From the NCBI GenBank assembly GCA_963925605.1, contig CAWURY010000009.1, forward strand, positions 1-58,105: a stretch of DNA of 58,105 nucleotides, in the 5' to 3' direction. This document shows, one piece after another, positions 32,341 to 42,317 of this stretch. The notes beneath the pieces are model-generated. The model was not told the origin of the DNA. It searched no databases and saw nothing but the letters and a program-made list of their open reading frames with translations. Origin of the DNA: Porticoccus sp963925605 (GTDB lineage Bacteria; Pseudomonadota; Gammaproteobacteria; Pseudomonadales; Porticoccaceae). The position numbers were made by a program, and so were the translations under genes. Numbering within the stretch: position 1 is the stretch's first letter; every line of letters begins with the position of its first letter.

Positions 32341-34101
32341 TTGATAAAACTTGCGCGCATAAAACCCAATATCAGGAAGCGTCAAATAGATTTAGAGCTT
32401 GGTCTTTTTGACAATAAGCTGCCTAGCTTGCTGAAAAGAATATATTTAGGTCGTCAAATTTTCAGAGAAGAAGAGTTAGATCGCTCCTTAGCAAGCTTAT
32501 TTTTACCCAATAGCCTTAAAGGGCTAGAAGAAAGCATGGAGCTTCTGGAGGCGGCTCTAGAACAGCAGCAGCGAGTATTGATAGTAGGTGATTTCGATAC
32601 TGATGGCGCCACCAGTACGGCACTTGCCATGTTGGCTCTTCGTGCCATGGGAATGAAATATGTAGATTTCATCGTTCCTAATCGTTTTGAATTTGGTTAC
32701 GGCCTGACCCCTGAAATTGTTGATATAGCAAAGCAACGGAATCCCGACCTTATTATTACGGTAGATAATGGCATATCTAGTATTGAAGGTGTCATTGCAG
32801 CTAAGGAGGCGGAGATCAAGGTCTTGATAACTGATCATCATTTGCCAGGACCTCAGTTACCAGCTGCAGATGCTATCTTGAACCCAAATCAGCATGGTTG
32901 TGACTTTCCATGCAAAAATCTTGCTGGCGTTGGAGTAGTGTTTTATCTATTAAGCGCTCTGAGAAAAAGGTTGCGTGAGACTGGCTGGTTCGAGTGCAAT
33001 AATATTGTTCCTCCAAATATGGCGGAGTGGCTTGACTTGGTTGCACTTGGGACTGTAGCGGACGTTGCTCCTCTTGACCACACTAACAGAATATTAGTGC
33101 ATCAGGGGGTATTGCGTATACGTTCTGGGAGGTCGAGACCTGGGCTGCAAGCATTGTTGGCTTTGGCGGGCAAAGACCCCCAAAAACTAGTTGCTACTGA
33201 CTTAGGCTTTACTGTAGGGCCACGACTGAACGCCGCTGGCCGGCTAGATGATATGAGTATTGGTATTGCATGTCTCCTAGAAAATGATCCGAGCACCGCA
33301 AGAGGGTATGCATTGCAGCTTGATCAGCTTAATCTTGATAGAAGAAAGATTGAAGCAGGTATGCAAGAAGAGGGAATTGCAATTCTCAACCATCTTGAAA
33401 TGGACCAGAAGTCACTACCCTGGGGGCTATGTTTATTTGACAGCAATTGGCACCAAGGAGTGATCGGCCTGCTTGCATCTAGAATTAAAGATCGCGTACA
33501 TCGTCCAGTTATTATTTTTGCTGATGCTGGCGGGGATGACAATACAAAGGAATATAAAGGATCTGCGCGTTCAATTCCTGGATTACATATTCGCGATGCT
33601 TTAGAGGCAGTAGCAACAAACCATCCAGAGCTAATAAGCAAGTTTGGAGGACATGCGATGGCAGCAGGCTTAAGCATTAAAGCGAAAGATTACAGTGCTT
33701 TTTCTGAGGCCTTTGATTTAGAGGTTAGGCGCCAGCTGACGCCTTCTGATCTAGAGGTTGAAGTATTTGTAGACGGCGAGCTAACACCGGAAGAATTAAG
33801 CCTACAAACTGGATTGTTAATAAGGGAATCTGGCCCCTGGGGACAGCAGTTTCCAGAGCCGTTATTTCAAGGGACATTCTATGTTGCCAGTCAGCGAATT
33901 GTGGCTGAAAAACACCTTAAGCTATTACTATCGGTAGACAGTAGGCATCGTCAGTTAATTGACGCCATCGCATTTAATGTAGATATGGATAGCTGGCCTG
34001 ACGGCAAAAAAGAAAAAGTACAGATCGTCTACAAGATGGATATTAATTTTTGGCAAGGAAGAGAATCATTGCAGCTAATAGTAGAATCTTTCATTTTGTA
34101 A
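32341..34101 (+). CDS. recJ: Single-stranded-DNA-specific exonuclease RecJ
   Basis: 5'-to-3' single-strand exonuclease acting in RecF-pathway recombination and mismatch repair. The DHH phosphoesterase motifs are GDFDTDGATST (motif I, near residue 83), TVDNGISS, TDHHLPG and LGTVADVAPL. The DHHA1 domain contains KGSARSIPG and FGGHAMAAGLS, and an OB-fold-like C-terminus follows. TTG 32341 has AGGGG 5 bases upstream and gives 586 aa; TTG 32326 would add five residues and overlaps that site. It converges with uup. Confidence 0.94.
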   Translation: MIKLARIKPNIRKRQIDLELGLFDNKLPSLLKRIYLGRQIFREEELDRSLASLFLPNSLKGLEESMELLEAALEQQQRVLIVGDFDTDGATSTALAMLALRAMGMKYVDFIVPNRFEFGYGLTPEIVDIAKQRNPDLIITVDNGISSIEGVIAAKEAEIKVLITDHHLPGPQLPAADAILNPNQHGCDFPCKNLAGVGVVFYLLSALRKRLRETGWFECNNIVPPNMAEWLDLVALGTVADVAPLDHTNRILVHQGVLRIRSGRSRPGLQALLALAGKDPQKLVATDLGFTVGPRLNAAGRLDDMSIGIACLLENDPSTARGYALQLDQLNLDRRKIEAGMQEEGIAILNHLEMDQKSLPWGLCLFDSNWHQGVIGLLASRIKDRVHRPVIIFADAGGDDNTKEYKGSARSIPGLHIRDALEAVATNHPELISKFGGHAMAAGLSIKAKDYSAFSEAFDLEVRRQLTPSDLEVEVFVDGELTPEELSLQTGLLIRESGPWGQQFPEPLFQGTFYVASQRIVAEKHLKLLLSVDSRHRQLIDAIAFNVDMDSWPDGKKEKVQIVYKMDINFWQGRESLQLIVESFIL

Positions 34102-34124
34102 TTACATCTGATTGAACTCAAGAT

Positions 34125-36026
34125 TTAGCTTTTATCAACTTCAAGTTCGAGCCATCTTTCTGAGGCAGCATATAGAGCCTCCTGTTTTTTTGCCATACCA
34201 TCCAATACAGGCTGTGTTTCCATGAATGGCTTAAGGTAAAATCCTGGTGCGGTAGTTTGTTTCTGTAAAGCGACTATCTCTTCTTCTAGTTTTTCGATAA
34301 GCGTTGGCAGCAGATCAAGTTCACGCTGTAATTTGTAACTTAGCTTGGCTGGCATTATTTTTTTTGTATTGATGCAAACTAAGTTGCTGGGATTACTCTC
34401 GCGCTTTTTTTTAGTGTTTTCATTGTCAGAAATTTTTAGCGCTTTGCCGTGATTTTCCCAGTCGCTATAACCTCCTAGGTATTCTTGGATTTTCCCTTCT
34501 TCTTCAAAAACTAATACACTTGTGACAACGTTATCAAGAAATTGACGGTCATGGCTAACAATAATTAACGTTCCTTTGTACTCTATCAGTTGCTCTTCAA
34601 GCACTTCGAGCATTTCTATATCAAGGTCATTTGTTGGTTCATCTAGTATTAGTAGATTACTAGGTTGTGTGAATAGTTTAGCCAGAAGAACCCGATTTCG
34701 CTCGCCTCCAGAGAGTGCTTTTACTGGAGTCATGGCGCGTTTAGGGGAGAACAAAAAGTTACGTAAATAGCCTATAATATGGCGATCTTTGCCATTAATT
34801 TTTATGTATTCTTTGCCATTACCTACATTTTCGGCAATAGTTTTTTCAGTATCTAGCTCTCGATGTATTTGATCGAAATAACCTATTTCTAAGTTGGTGC
34901 CTAACTTCACGGAGCCTTTATCGGGAATTATTTGTCCTAAGAGAATTTTAAGTAGAGTAGATTTTCCTACGCCATTATTACCAATGAGACCTATCCGATC
35001 GCCTCGCCGTATATTGATATTGATATCATCCATCAGGGTCTCACCGTTATACCCATGACAAAGACTACGTGCCTCAACTACTTTTTGACCAGATTTATCT
35101 GATGTTTCGACGCTAATTTTAGCTTTCCCTTGGCGACTAGACCTCTGCATACGTTCTTCTCGCATTGTTAGCAGTGCACGTACTCGCCCCTCATTTCGTG
35201 TCCGCCTAGCTTTAATACCTTGACGAATCCAGACCTCTTCTTCTGCTAAACGTTTGTCAAATAGAGCATTGCGGGTCTGCTCGTGCTCTATTGACTTATC
35301 TTTGAGTAACAGGTAATTATTAAAGGTTCCAGGCCAACTGATCAGTCGGCCAAGCTCTATTTCTACGATGCGTGTTGCTAGCTTCTGTAGAAAATTGCGA
35401 TCATGAGTAATAAAGATGACGCTGCCTTGGTATCCCCGCACTTTATGCTCTAGCCATTCAATTGTACTGATATCCAAATGGTTGGTTGGTTCATCTAGCA
35501 GCAGTAGATCAGGGTTGGAAACCAATGCTTTACCTAGAGCAACTCGACGACGCCATCCCCCAGAGAGTTCAGCTAATGTTTTATTAGCAGGAAGATCTAG
35601 CTGGCTAATAATAGTCTCAACTTGCTGATTAATCTGCCAGCCACCGCCGGCATCAATTTGTCCTTGTAGTTGTTCTAGCTCACTTAATCCTCTCTTATCC
35701 ATAGCTTGTGCCGCAAGCTGATTAAATTGATCAATTAGTGCTTGTTGGTCGGCTAGACCATCCTTGATAACATCAAAAACTTTACGATCAACGGCTGTGG
35801 GCAGAGCTTGCTCTAGCTGACTAATGCGTAGATGTTGTTTATAGTGGAGCTCACCAGAATCAGGTTTAATTTCTCCATTAATGATTTTGAGTAATGTCGA
35901 TTTCCCCGCTCCATTTCTCCCGATTAAGCAGATTCTTTCTCCTGGATCTACGGAAAAACTAGTATTATTGAGTAATGGCACATCGCCAAATTCAATACAT
36001 ATATCATCGAGACGGATTAAACTCAT
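34125..36026 (-). CDS. uup: ABC-F family ATPase Uup
   Basis: Soluble ABC-F ATPase thought to act on the ribosome and influence transposon excision. It has 633 aa with two ABC domains: Walker A GRNGAGKST near residue 36 and GNNGVGKST near 350, signatures LSGGWRRR and LSGGERNR, and Walker B LLLLDEPTNHLD and LLILDEPTNDLD. The C-terminal 80 residues form the coiled coil found in Uup (QRELDLLPTLIEKLEEEIVAL). It is divergent from prfB with a 230-base gap. Confidence 0.93.
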   Translation of the reverse strand: MSLIRLDDICIEFGDVPLLNNTSFSVDPGERICLIGRNGAGKSTLLKIINGEIKPDSGELHYKQHLRISQLEQALPTAVDRKVFDVIKDGLADQQALIDQFNQLAAQAMDKRGLSELEQLQGQIDAGGGWQINQQVETIISQLDLPANKTLAELSGGWRRRVALGKALVSNPDLLLLDEPTNHLDISTIEWLEHKVRGYQGSVIFITHDRNFLQKLATRIVEIELGRLISWPGTFNNYLLLKDKSIEHEQTRNALFDKRLAEEEVWIRQGIKARRTRNEGRVRALLTMREERMQRSSRQGKAKISVETSDKSGQKVVEARSLCHGYNGETLMDDININIRRGDRIGLIGNNGVGKSTLLKILLGQIIPDKGSVKLGTNLEIGYFDQIHRELDTEKTIAENVGNGKEYIKINGKDRHIIGYLRNFLFSPKRAMTPVKALSGGERNRVLLAKLFTQPSNLLILDEPTNDLDIEMLEVLEEQLIEYKGTLIIVSHDRQFLDNVVTSVLVFEEEGKIQEYLGGYSDWENHGKALKISDNENTKKKRESNPSNLVCINTKKIMPAKLSYKLQRELDLLPTLIEKLEEEIVALQKQTTAPGFYLKPFMETQPVLDGMAKKQEALYAASERWLELEVDKS

Positions 36027-36256
36027 GATTGATTCTAATACTTATGTGATTGGCGATAATAATGAGCCGCGAATTTTAACAGAGTTTTTGATTTTCGTGT
36101 CAATATGCATGCAATTTATGAGAATAGTTGCGCCTAAAGTTGCTATTGTATGATTTTTGAGCCTAGTCTGTTGTTTGGATGCCTAAGTAGGTGGAGAAGG
36201 AGTTGGGATTCCGATAGAATTCGCCTCCTATTCTAATTTTCAGGTGGCGGTATTTA

Positions 36257-37352
36257 ATGGAAATCAACCCTATTAAGAATACCCTTAAGGACCTTCAGTC
36301 AAGAACTGATGCACTAAGGGGGTATCTTTGACTACGCTAACAAAAAAGATCGTCTTGTTGAGGTTGAGTTAGAGCTAGGGGATTCTGATGTTTGGAGCGA
36401 TGCTGCTCGCGCCCAAAATCTTGGCCGTGAACGATCGTCTCTTGAGCTGGTAGTTAAAACCATAGATACATTAGACTTGGGCGTTTCTGATGCTTGGGAG
36501 TTTTTAGAAATAGCGTTCGAGGAAAAAGATGTTGACGCCATTCAGTCGATAGAGTCCGAGCTGGTTGTCCTGTCAGACCAGCTTGCTAAACTCGAGTTCT
36601 GTCGAATGTTCTCTGGCCCGATGGATCAAAATAATGCTTATTTAGATATTCAATCAGGTTCGGGTGGAACTGAAGCCCAAGATTGGGCGGAAATGGTTTT
36701 ACGTATGTATCTTCGCTGGGGTGAAACGAAAGGTTTTACGGCAACTCTGGAGGAGGTTTCTCCTGGGGAGGTCGCTGGTATCAAAAGTGCCACAATACAT
36801 TTTGAGGGCGAACATGCTTTTGGGTGGTTACGCACAGAAACAGGGGTGCATCGATTGGTTCGAAAGTCTCCGTTTGACTCAGGAAATCGTAGACATACTT
36901 CGTTTTGTTCTGTTTTTGCATCTCCAGAAATAGATGATGATATTGAGATTGATATTAATCCAACAGATGTAAGAACAGACACGTATCGAGCCAGTGGCGC
37001 TGGGGGGCAACATATCAACAAGACAGACTCAGCAGTACGGTTGACACACCTACCGACAGGGGTGGTAGTTCAGTGTCAGAGTGAGCGCTCTCAGCATCAA
37101 AACCGAGATAATTGCTGGAAAATGCTTAGAGCAAGACTCTATGAGCAGGAAATGCTTAAACGAAGTGAAGCTGCTCAAGTATTAGAAGACTCTAAGTCAG
37201 ACATCGGATGGGGTAGTCAGATTCGATCTTATGTTTTAGATGATCAAAGAATTAAAGACTTAAGGACCAACATTCAGACTAGTAACTGCAATTCAGTTCT
37301 GGATGGAAACTTAGACCAATTTATAGAGGCTTCACTAAAAGCAGGTTTGTAA
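36257..37352 (+). CDS. prfB: Peptide chain release factor 2 (programmed +1 frameshift)
   Basis: RF2 terminates translation at UGA and UAA. The gene begins at ATG 36257 (AGGTGG about 9 bases upstream) and reads 24 codons (MEINPIKNTLKDLQSR to LRGYL) to an in-frame TGA at 36329. A +1 shift at CTT-TGA-C continues as DYANKKDRLVEVEL to the stop at 37352. The joined product, 36257-36328 plus 36330-37352, is 364 aa, against 365 in E. coli. The SPF anticodon-reading motif (RKSPFDSG) and the catalytic GGQ (SGAGGQHIN) are intact. It lies before lysS as in most gammaproteobacteria. Confidence 0.97.
36317..36332 (+). promoter_or_regulatory. RF2 programmed frameshift site
   Basis: The sequence AGGGGGTATCTTTGAC has a Shine-Dalgarno-like AGGGGG three bases before the slippery CTT codon, then TGA C. 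It matches the E. coli prfB site base for base. Low RF2 makes ribosomes slip +1 on CTT and complete RF2, an autoregulatory loop. Confidence 0.97.
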
Positions 37353-37424
37353 ATAAACAAGTCTTAATTGAGAATACAAATTTTGCAGACATAATAAATC
37401 AGAATTGAATCAACTGGGAAGCTT

Positions 37425-38936
37425 ATGAACAACGAACCACAACAAGATGAGAATAGATTGATTGTCGAAAGAAGGGCTAAGTTGGCGCTCATTCGTGAAC
37501 AGGCAGCCGCCAATAATGTTAGTTCTTTTCCTAATGATTTCCGGCGTAAAGATTTAGCTGGTGATCTACAAAACCGATATGCGTGCGAATTAAAAGAAGC
37601 TCTTGAGATTAAAGGTCATCAAGTGAGCGTCGCTGGTCGTGTGATCAGAAATCGTGGTGCTTTTATGGTGATTCAGGATATGTCTGGAGTTATACAGCTT
37701 TATGTGGCTAAGGAAGCACGGTCTTTTGCCAAAAACCTCGATCTTGGTGACATTGTGGGTGTGAGCGGGGCGCTACACAAATCCGACAAGGGTGATTTGT
37801 ATGTCAGTATGGATAAAAATCATCTGTTAACAAAATCATTGAGGCCTCTTCCTGATAAACATCATGGTCTATCAGACCAAGAGATGAGGTATCGACAACG
37901 TTATGTTGATTTGATTGTTAATCCTGAAGCCCGCGATGTGTTTAAAATTCGCTCGCAAGTGATTAATTTCATTCGTTGCTATCTGAATAATAACGATTTC
38001 ATGGAAGTAGAAACGCCAATGCTTCAAACGATCCCTGGCGGCGCCGCCGCTCGCCCTTTTATTACACATCATAATGCGTTAGATCTTGATATGTATTTAC
38101 GCATAGCTCCAGAACTATATCTCAAGAGATTGGTAGTTGGAGGCTTCGAGAGAGTATATGAGATTAATCGTAATTTTCGTAATGAGGGGCTGTCTACCCG
38201 TCACAATCCTGAATTCACTATGCTGGAATTTTATCAAGCTTATTCAGACTATATTGACTTAATGGATATGACAGAAGATATGCTGCGTAAGCTAGCTTTT
38301 GCAGTACTGGGGAGCTCCAAGGTTGGCAATACGTTAAAAAATAAGGAAGGTGAGGTGATTCAGGAGAAGATCTATGACTTTTCTAAACCATTCCAAAGAA
38401 TTTCAGTTTTTGACTCCATTTTGAAGTTTAACCCTGATATTTCCAAAGAAGATCTAGGCGATGATGCTAAAGCTAGAAAAATAGCAGTAGCTTTAGGTAT
38501 CCCCCTAAAAGACATCTGGGGCTTAGGTAAGGTGCAGATCGAGATTTTTGAGAAAACTGTAGAACACCTATTGGATGAACCAACTTTTATTACAGCGTAC
38601 CCAACAGAGGTTTCGCCTCTTGCACGTCGCAGTGACGCCAACCCGTTTGTAACTGATCGGTTTGAATTTTTTGTGGGTGGAAGAGAGATAGCTAACGGTT
38701 TTTCTGAGCTCAATGACGCGGAAGATCAAGCAGAAAGGTTCCGTCAGCAGGTAACTGAAAAAGACGCTGGAGATGACGAAGCTATGCACTACGATTCGGA
38801 TTACATTAGAGCGCTAGAATACGGGCTGCCGCCGACTGCTGGAGAAGGAATTGGTATTGACCGTTTAGTGATGCTCTTGACCGATTCTCCATCGATACGG
38901 GATGTTTTGTTATTTCCGCATATGCGTCCAGAGTAG
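37425..38936 (+). CDS. lysS: Lysyl-tRNA synthetase (class II)
   Basis: Charges tRNA-Lys. It has 503 aa, the usual length. The N-terminal OB-fold anticodon domain covers about residues 60-150 (VAGRVIRNRGAFMVIQDMSG). The catalytic core has motif 2 in FRNEGLSTRHNPEFTMLEFYQAY and motif 3 in GIGIDRLVMLLTDSPSIRDVLLFP. GGGAAG precedes the ATG. It follows prfB by 72 bases and converges on valS. Confidence 0.97.
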   Translation: MNNEPQQDENRLIVERRAKLALIREQAAANNVSSFPNDFRRKDLAGDLQNRYACELKEALEIKGHQVSVAGRVIRNRGAFMVIQDMSGVIQLYVAKEARSFAKNLDLGDIVGVSGALHKSDKGDLYVSMDKNHLLTKSLRPLPDKHHGLSDQEMRYRQRYVDLIVNPEARDVFKIRSQVINFIRCYLNNNDFMEVETPMLQTIPGGAAARPFITHHNALDLDMYLRIAPELYLKRLVVGGFERVYEINRNFRNEGLSTRHNPEFTMLEFYQAYSDYIDLMDMTEDMLRKLAFAVLGSSKVGNTLKNKEGEVIQEKIYDFSKPFQRISVFDSILKFNPDISKEDLGDDAKARKIAVALGIPLKDIWGLGKVQIEIFEKTVEHLLDEPTFITAYPTEVSPLARRSDANPFVTDRFEFFVGGREIANGFSELNDAEDQAERFRQQVTEKDAGDDEAMHYDSDYIRALEYGLPPTAGEGIGIDRLVMLLTDSPSIRDVLLFPHMRPE

Positions 38937-38973
38937 ATCAAAGATACTCGCTTGTAGACTGAAAATGAGTCTT

Positions 38974-41742
38974 TCAAAGATTAGCAATATTTTCTTTCTG
39001 CTGTATAAGTTTTACAGAAGTTACCTCTAGCTCATCCAGTCGATCTCTCTCTTTTGCGACAATTTCTGGGGGAGCCTTTTTGACGAATGACTCGTTGCTC
39101 AGTTTCCCTTTTATGTTTTTTACTTCTTTTTGAATTTTCTCTAGTTCTTTGTCCAGTCGTATAGTTTCTGCTTCTTTGTCAATTAATCCAGTCATTGGCA
39201 CAAGAATTTCCATTGCACCCACTAGTGCTGTTACAGACGCTGGGGCGATTTCGTCAGGAGAAAGCCATGTTATTGCCTCTAGGTGCGTCAGTTTCATCAA
39301 GAAAGGCCTGTTTTCAGCCAAGCGACATTTATCTTCTTGTGATCCATTACGCAAATAAACTGTTAGCATCTTAGCTGGAGATATATTGATTTCACCGCGT
39401 ATGTTGCGAATGCCAATAACAACATTTTTAAGCCATTCGATGTTGATAATAGCTTCATTATCTATGAGTGTATTATCTGAAATAGGGTATGACTGAAGCA
39501 TGATAGTGTCGCCTTTAGCTCCCGCTAAAGTTTTTACCTGTTGCCAAATTTCCTCCGTAATAAATGGCATAAACGGATGGGTCATTCTAAGGGTGGCCTC
39601 TAAAACTCGAATGAGCGTACGACGGGTTCCCACCTGAAGGCGTGAATCAGAGGCATCGTCCCACAAAACAGGCTTTGATAGCTCTAGGTACCAATCACAG
39701 TATTCATTCCATATAAACTCATAAATAGCTTGAGAGGCTAGATCAAATCTGTAATTGGCAACCGCCTCTGCAACTGTGCTTTCAGCCTGCTGCAAGCGAC
39801 TAATAATCCATCGATCTGGAAGGGAGAGCTCATAGTCACCATGGTTATTTTGACCGCAGTCCTGATTCTCTGTATTCATTAATACATAGCGTGCAGCATT
39901 CCATATCTTGTTACAGAAATTACGAAAACCTGCAATTCTTCCTACATCAAAATTGATGTCTCGCCCGGTTGATGCTAGGGAATAATAGGTAAAACGAAGT
40001 GCGTCTGTGCCATAGGCTTCTATGCCATTCGAAAATTCTTTACGCGTTTGTTTGTCAATTTTTTCACGTAGTTGGGGTAGCATCATCCCTGAGGTACGTT
40101 TGGCGACCAATGGTTCTAATTCAATGCCATCAATCAGATCAATAGGATCAATGACATTTCCTTTAGACTTAGACATCTTTTCGCCATGGCTGTCACGCAC
40201 TAAGCCGTGAACGAAGACCGTTTTAAACGGAATGTCATTCATGAAGTAGAGGCTCATCATGATCATTCTGGCAACCCAAAAGAAAATAATATCGAATCCA
40301 GTGACCAGGACGCTCGTGGGATGATATTTTGTTAGCAGTTCAGTGGCCTCTGGCCAGCCAAGAGTACCAAAAGTCCAGAGACTCGATGAAAACCAAGTAT
40401 CTAAAACATCGTTATCTTGTGTGAGTTTTATGTTGCCAAGATTATTTTTATCACGCACTTCTTGTTCAGACCGACCAACATAAACATTTGCTTTGTCGTC
40501 ATACCAAGCGGGAATACGGTGCCCCCACCAAAGTTGACGGGATATGCACCAGTCTTGAATGTCTCGCATCCAAGAAAAGTACATATTTTCATATTGTTTT
40601 GGCACAAACTCGATGTCACCATTTTCAACTACAGCAACCGCTTTTTTTGCTAGAGGAGATGTTCTTACATACCACTGATCTGTAAGATATGGTTCTATGA
40701 TAACACCAGAACGATCGCCACGAGGTATTTTTAGTTTGTGCGCATCAATTTTAGCCAGCAATCCTAGGCTATCTAGGTCGGCTATAATTTTTTTTCTAGC
40801 AACAAATCTATCCATTCCTATATATGCAGCGGGCACATTCTCGTTTAATTGAGCATCATGGTTAAATATATTGATTATGGGTAAGTTGTGGCGCCGGCCT
40901 ATTTCGTAGTCATTAAAGTCGTGTGCTGGAGTGATTTTTACGCAACCCGTACCAAAATATTGGTCAACATAGTCATCAGCAATTATTGGAATTTTTCGGT
41001 TGGTGAGAGGCAGTGTAATATGCCTGCCAATAAGTTTTTTGTATCGCTGGTCCTCAGGGTGTACAGCGACAGCAGTATCCCCTAGCATCGTTTCTGGACG
41101 AGTAGTGGCAACAGTTAGAAATCCACTGCCATCTGATAATGGGTATTTAAAGTGCCACAAATTTCCATCTTCTTCCTCGGAAATCACCTCAAGGTCAGAG
41201 ATAGCCGTATGTAACTTAGGGTCCCAATTTACGAGTCTTTTTCCCCGATAGATGAGATCGTCTTCATACATTCTGATAAAAGCTTCTTGAACGGCTTTAT
41301 AAAAACCGTCATCCATGGTGAAGCGTTCACTCGACCAGTCTGGCGAGGCCCCTAATCGACGAAGTTGTCTGGTGATTGTTCCGCCCGACTCTTCTTTCCA
41401 ATCCCAAATTTTTTCAATAAACTTTTTCCGACCTAAATCATGACGAGTTACATTCTCATTATTGAGTAACCGCTCCACTACCATTTGGGTAGCTATTCCA
41501 GCGTGATCTGTGCCAACTTGCCAAAGGGTATCGTTACCCTTCATTCGCTGGTAGCGTATCAAGGCATCTATAATGGCTTCTTGGAAACCATGACCCATAT
41601 GTAGACTACCAGTGACGTTTGGCGGTGGTATCATTATGCAATATGGTGAAGTCCCATGGCCTGAAGGCTGAAAATAACCATTTTTTTCCCAGATTTGATA
41701 CCACTGGACTTCAATATCTTTAGGGCAGTAAATTTTTTCCAT
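38974..41742 (-). CDS. valS: Valyl-tRNA synthetase
   Basis: Class I synthetase of 922 aa. The HIGH motif reads PPNVTGSLHMGHG near residue 38 and the KMSKS motif KMSKSKGN near 520. The CP1 editing domain lies between them (TTRPETMLGDTAVAVHPED). An anticodon-binding domain and a C-terminal coiled coil (about 850-922, EAETIRLDKELEKIQKEVK) complete it. It is the third gene of pepA-holC-valS, 146 bases after holC. Confidence 0.97.
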   Translation of the reverse strand: MEKIYCPKDIEVQWYQIWEKNGYFQPSGHGTSPYCIMIPPPNVTGSLHMGHGFQEAIIDALIRYQRMKGNDTLWQVGTDHAGIATQMVVERLLNNENVTRHDLGRKKFIEKIWDWKEESGGTITRQLRRLGASPDWSSERFTMDDGFYKAVQEAFIRMYEDDLIYRGKRLVNWDPKLHTAISDLEVISEEEDGNLWHFKYPLSDGSGFLTVATTRPETMLGDTAVAVHPEDQRYKKLIGRHITLPLTNRKIPIIADDYVDQYFGTGCVKITPAHDFNDYEIGRRHNLPIINIFNHDAQLNENVPAAYIGMDRFVARKKIIADLDSLGLLAKIDAHKLKIPRGDRSGVIIEPYLTDQWYVRTSPLAKKAVAVVENGDIEFVPKQYENMYFSWMRDIQDWCISRQLWWGHRIPAWYDDKANVYVGRSEQEVRDKNNLGNIKLTQDNDVLDTWFSSSLWTFGTLGWPEATELLTKYHPTSVLVTGFDIIFFWVARMIMMSLYFMNDIPFKTVFVHGLVRDSHGEKMSKSKGNVIDPIDLIDGIELEPLVAKRTSGMMLPQLREKIDKQTRKEFSNGIEAYGTDALRFTYYSLASTGRDINFDVGRIAGFRNFCNKIWNAARYVLMNTENQDCGQNNHGDYELSLPDRWIISRLQQAESTVAEAVANYRFDLASQAIYEFIWNEYCDWYLELSKPVLWDDASDSRLQVGTRRTLIRVLEATLRMTHPFMPFITEEIWQQVKTLAGAKGDTIMLQSYPISDNTLIDNEAIINIEWLKNVVIGIRNIRGEINISPAKMLTVYLRNGSQEDKCRLAENRPFLMKLTHLEAITWLSPDEIAPASVTALVGAMEILVPMTGLIDKEAETIRLDKELEKIQKEVKNIKGKLSNESFVKKAPPEIVAKERDRLDELEVTSVKLIQQKENIANL

Positions 41743-41888
41743 GGACGCTCATTTCATTGTTAAAAGATAGTGTGATTTATTTCGTCTGCGTTTACTGAAG
41801 AACTCAATACCATATTTACAAAAGGCGCAAATTATAAAGGGATAGATATGATTGCGTCGATGAACTTATGCTCAGTATTACTTTTTAG

Positions 41889-42317
41889 TTAGCTGGCTCG
41901 AGTTAAGTCATGGTACTTAATGGGGTATCCTCGGCTCTGATAGAAACTGTAACGCTCGCGCTTTTTTGCAATGACTTGCGCGTCATCATACACAATTTCT
42001 ACCACTTTTCGAAAGCGAGAGAACCAGTCAGGCGTAAGATGGCTGGACATATTAATAAGTAATGCGTCATGGTTGCCTGGATCTAAGTGATGGCTAATAG
42101 AAATAGAAGTGGATGGATTTTTTTCAATCTGATGAGGAAGAAAAGTAGTCGCTTTGAAGCTCCACAGCTCTTTGTTAATTTTTTCTGACATAGCTTCTTC
42201 CGGTGTATGAATAAGCACCGGAAGATTTTGCTGAAAAGCTTTTTCAGTTAATCGGCAGGTAAGCAGTATGACCGCATTATAGTTTCCCGTAATACGATAA
42301 AAAGTAATATTAGTCAT
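41889..42317 (-). CDS. holC: DNA polymerase III chi subunit
   Basis: The chi subunit links the clamp loader to single-stranded-DNA-binding protein. It has 142 aa, beginning MTNITFYRI, with ACRLTEKAF-like CRLTEKAFQQ near residue 20 and LWSFKATTFLPHQ and VYDDAQVIAKKRERYSFYQSRGYPIKYHDL near the end. It overlaps the end of pepA by 8 bases, the usual arrangement. Confidence 0.9.
   Translation of the reverse strand: MTNITFYRITGNYNAVILLTCRLTEKAFQQNLPVLIHTPEEAMSEKINKELWSFKATTFLPHQIEKNPSTSISISHHLDPGNHDALLINMSSHLTPDWFSRFRKVVEIVYDDAQVIAKKRERYSFYQSRGYPIKYHDLTRAS

Noticed and set aside
36477..37352. prfB as a truncated gene starting at 36477
   Set aside because: The upstream frameshift site and the 24-codon leader restore a full-length RF2.
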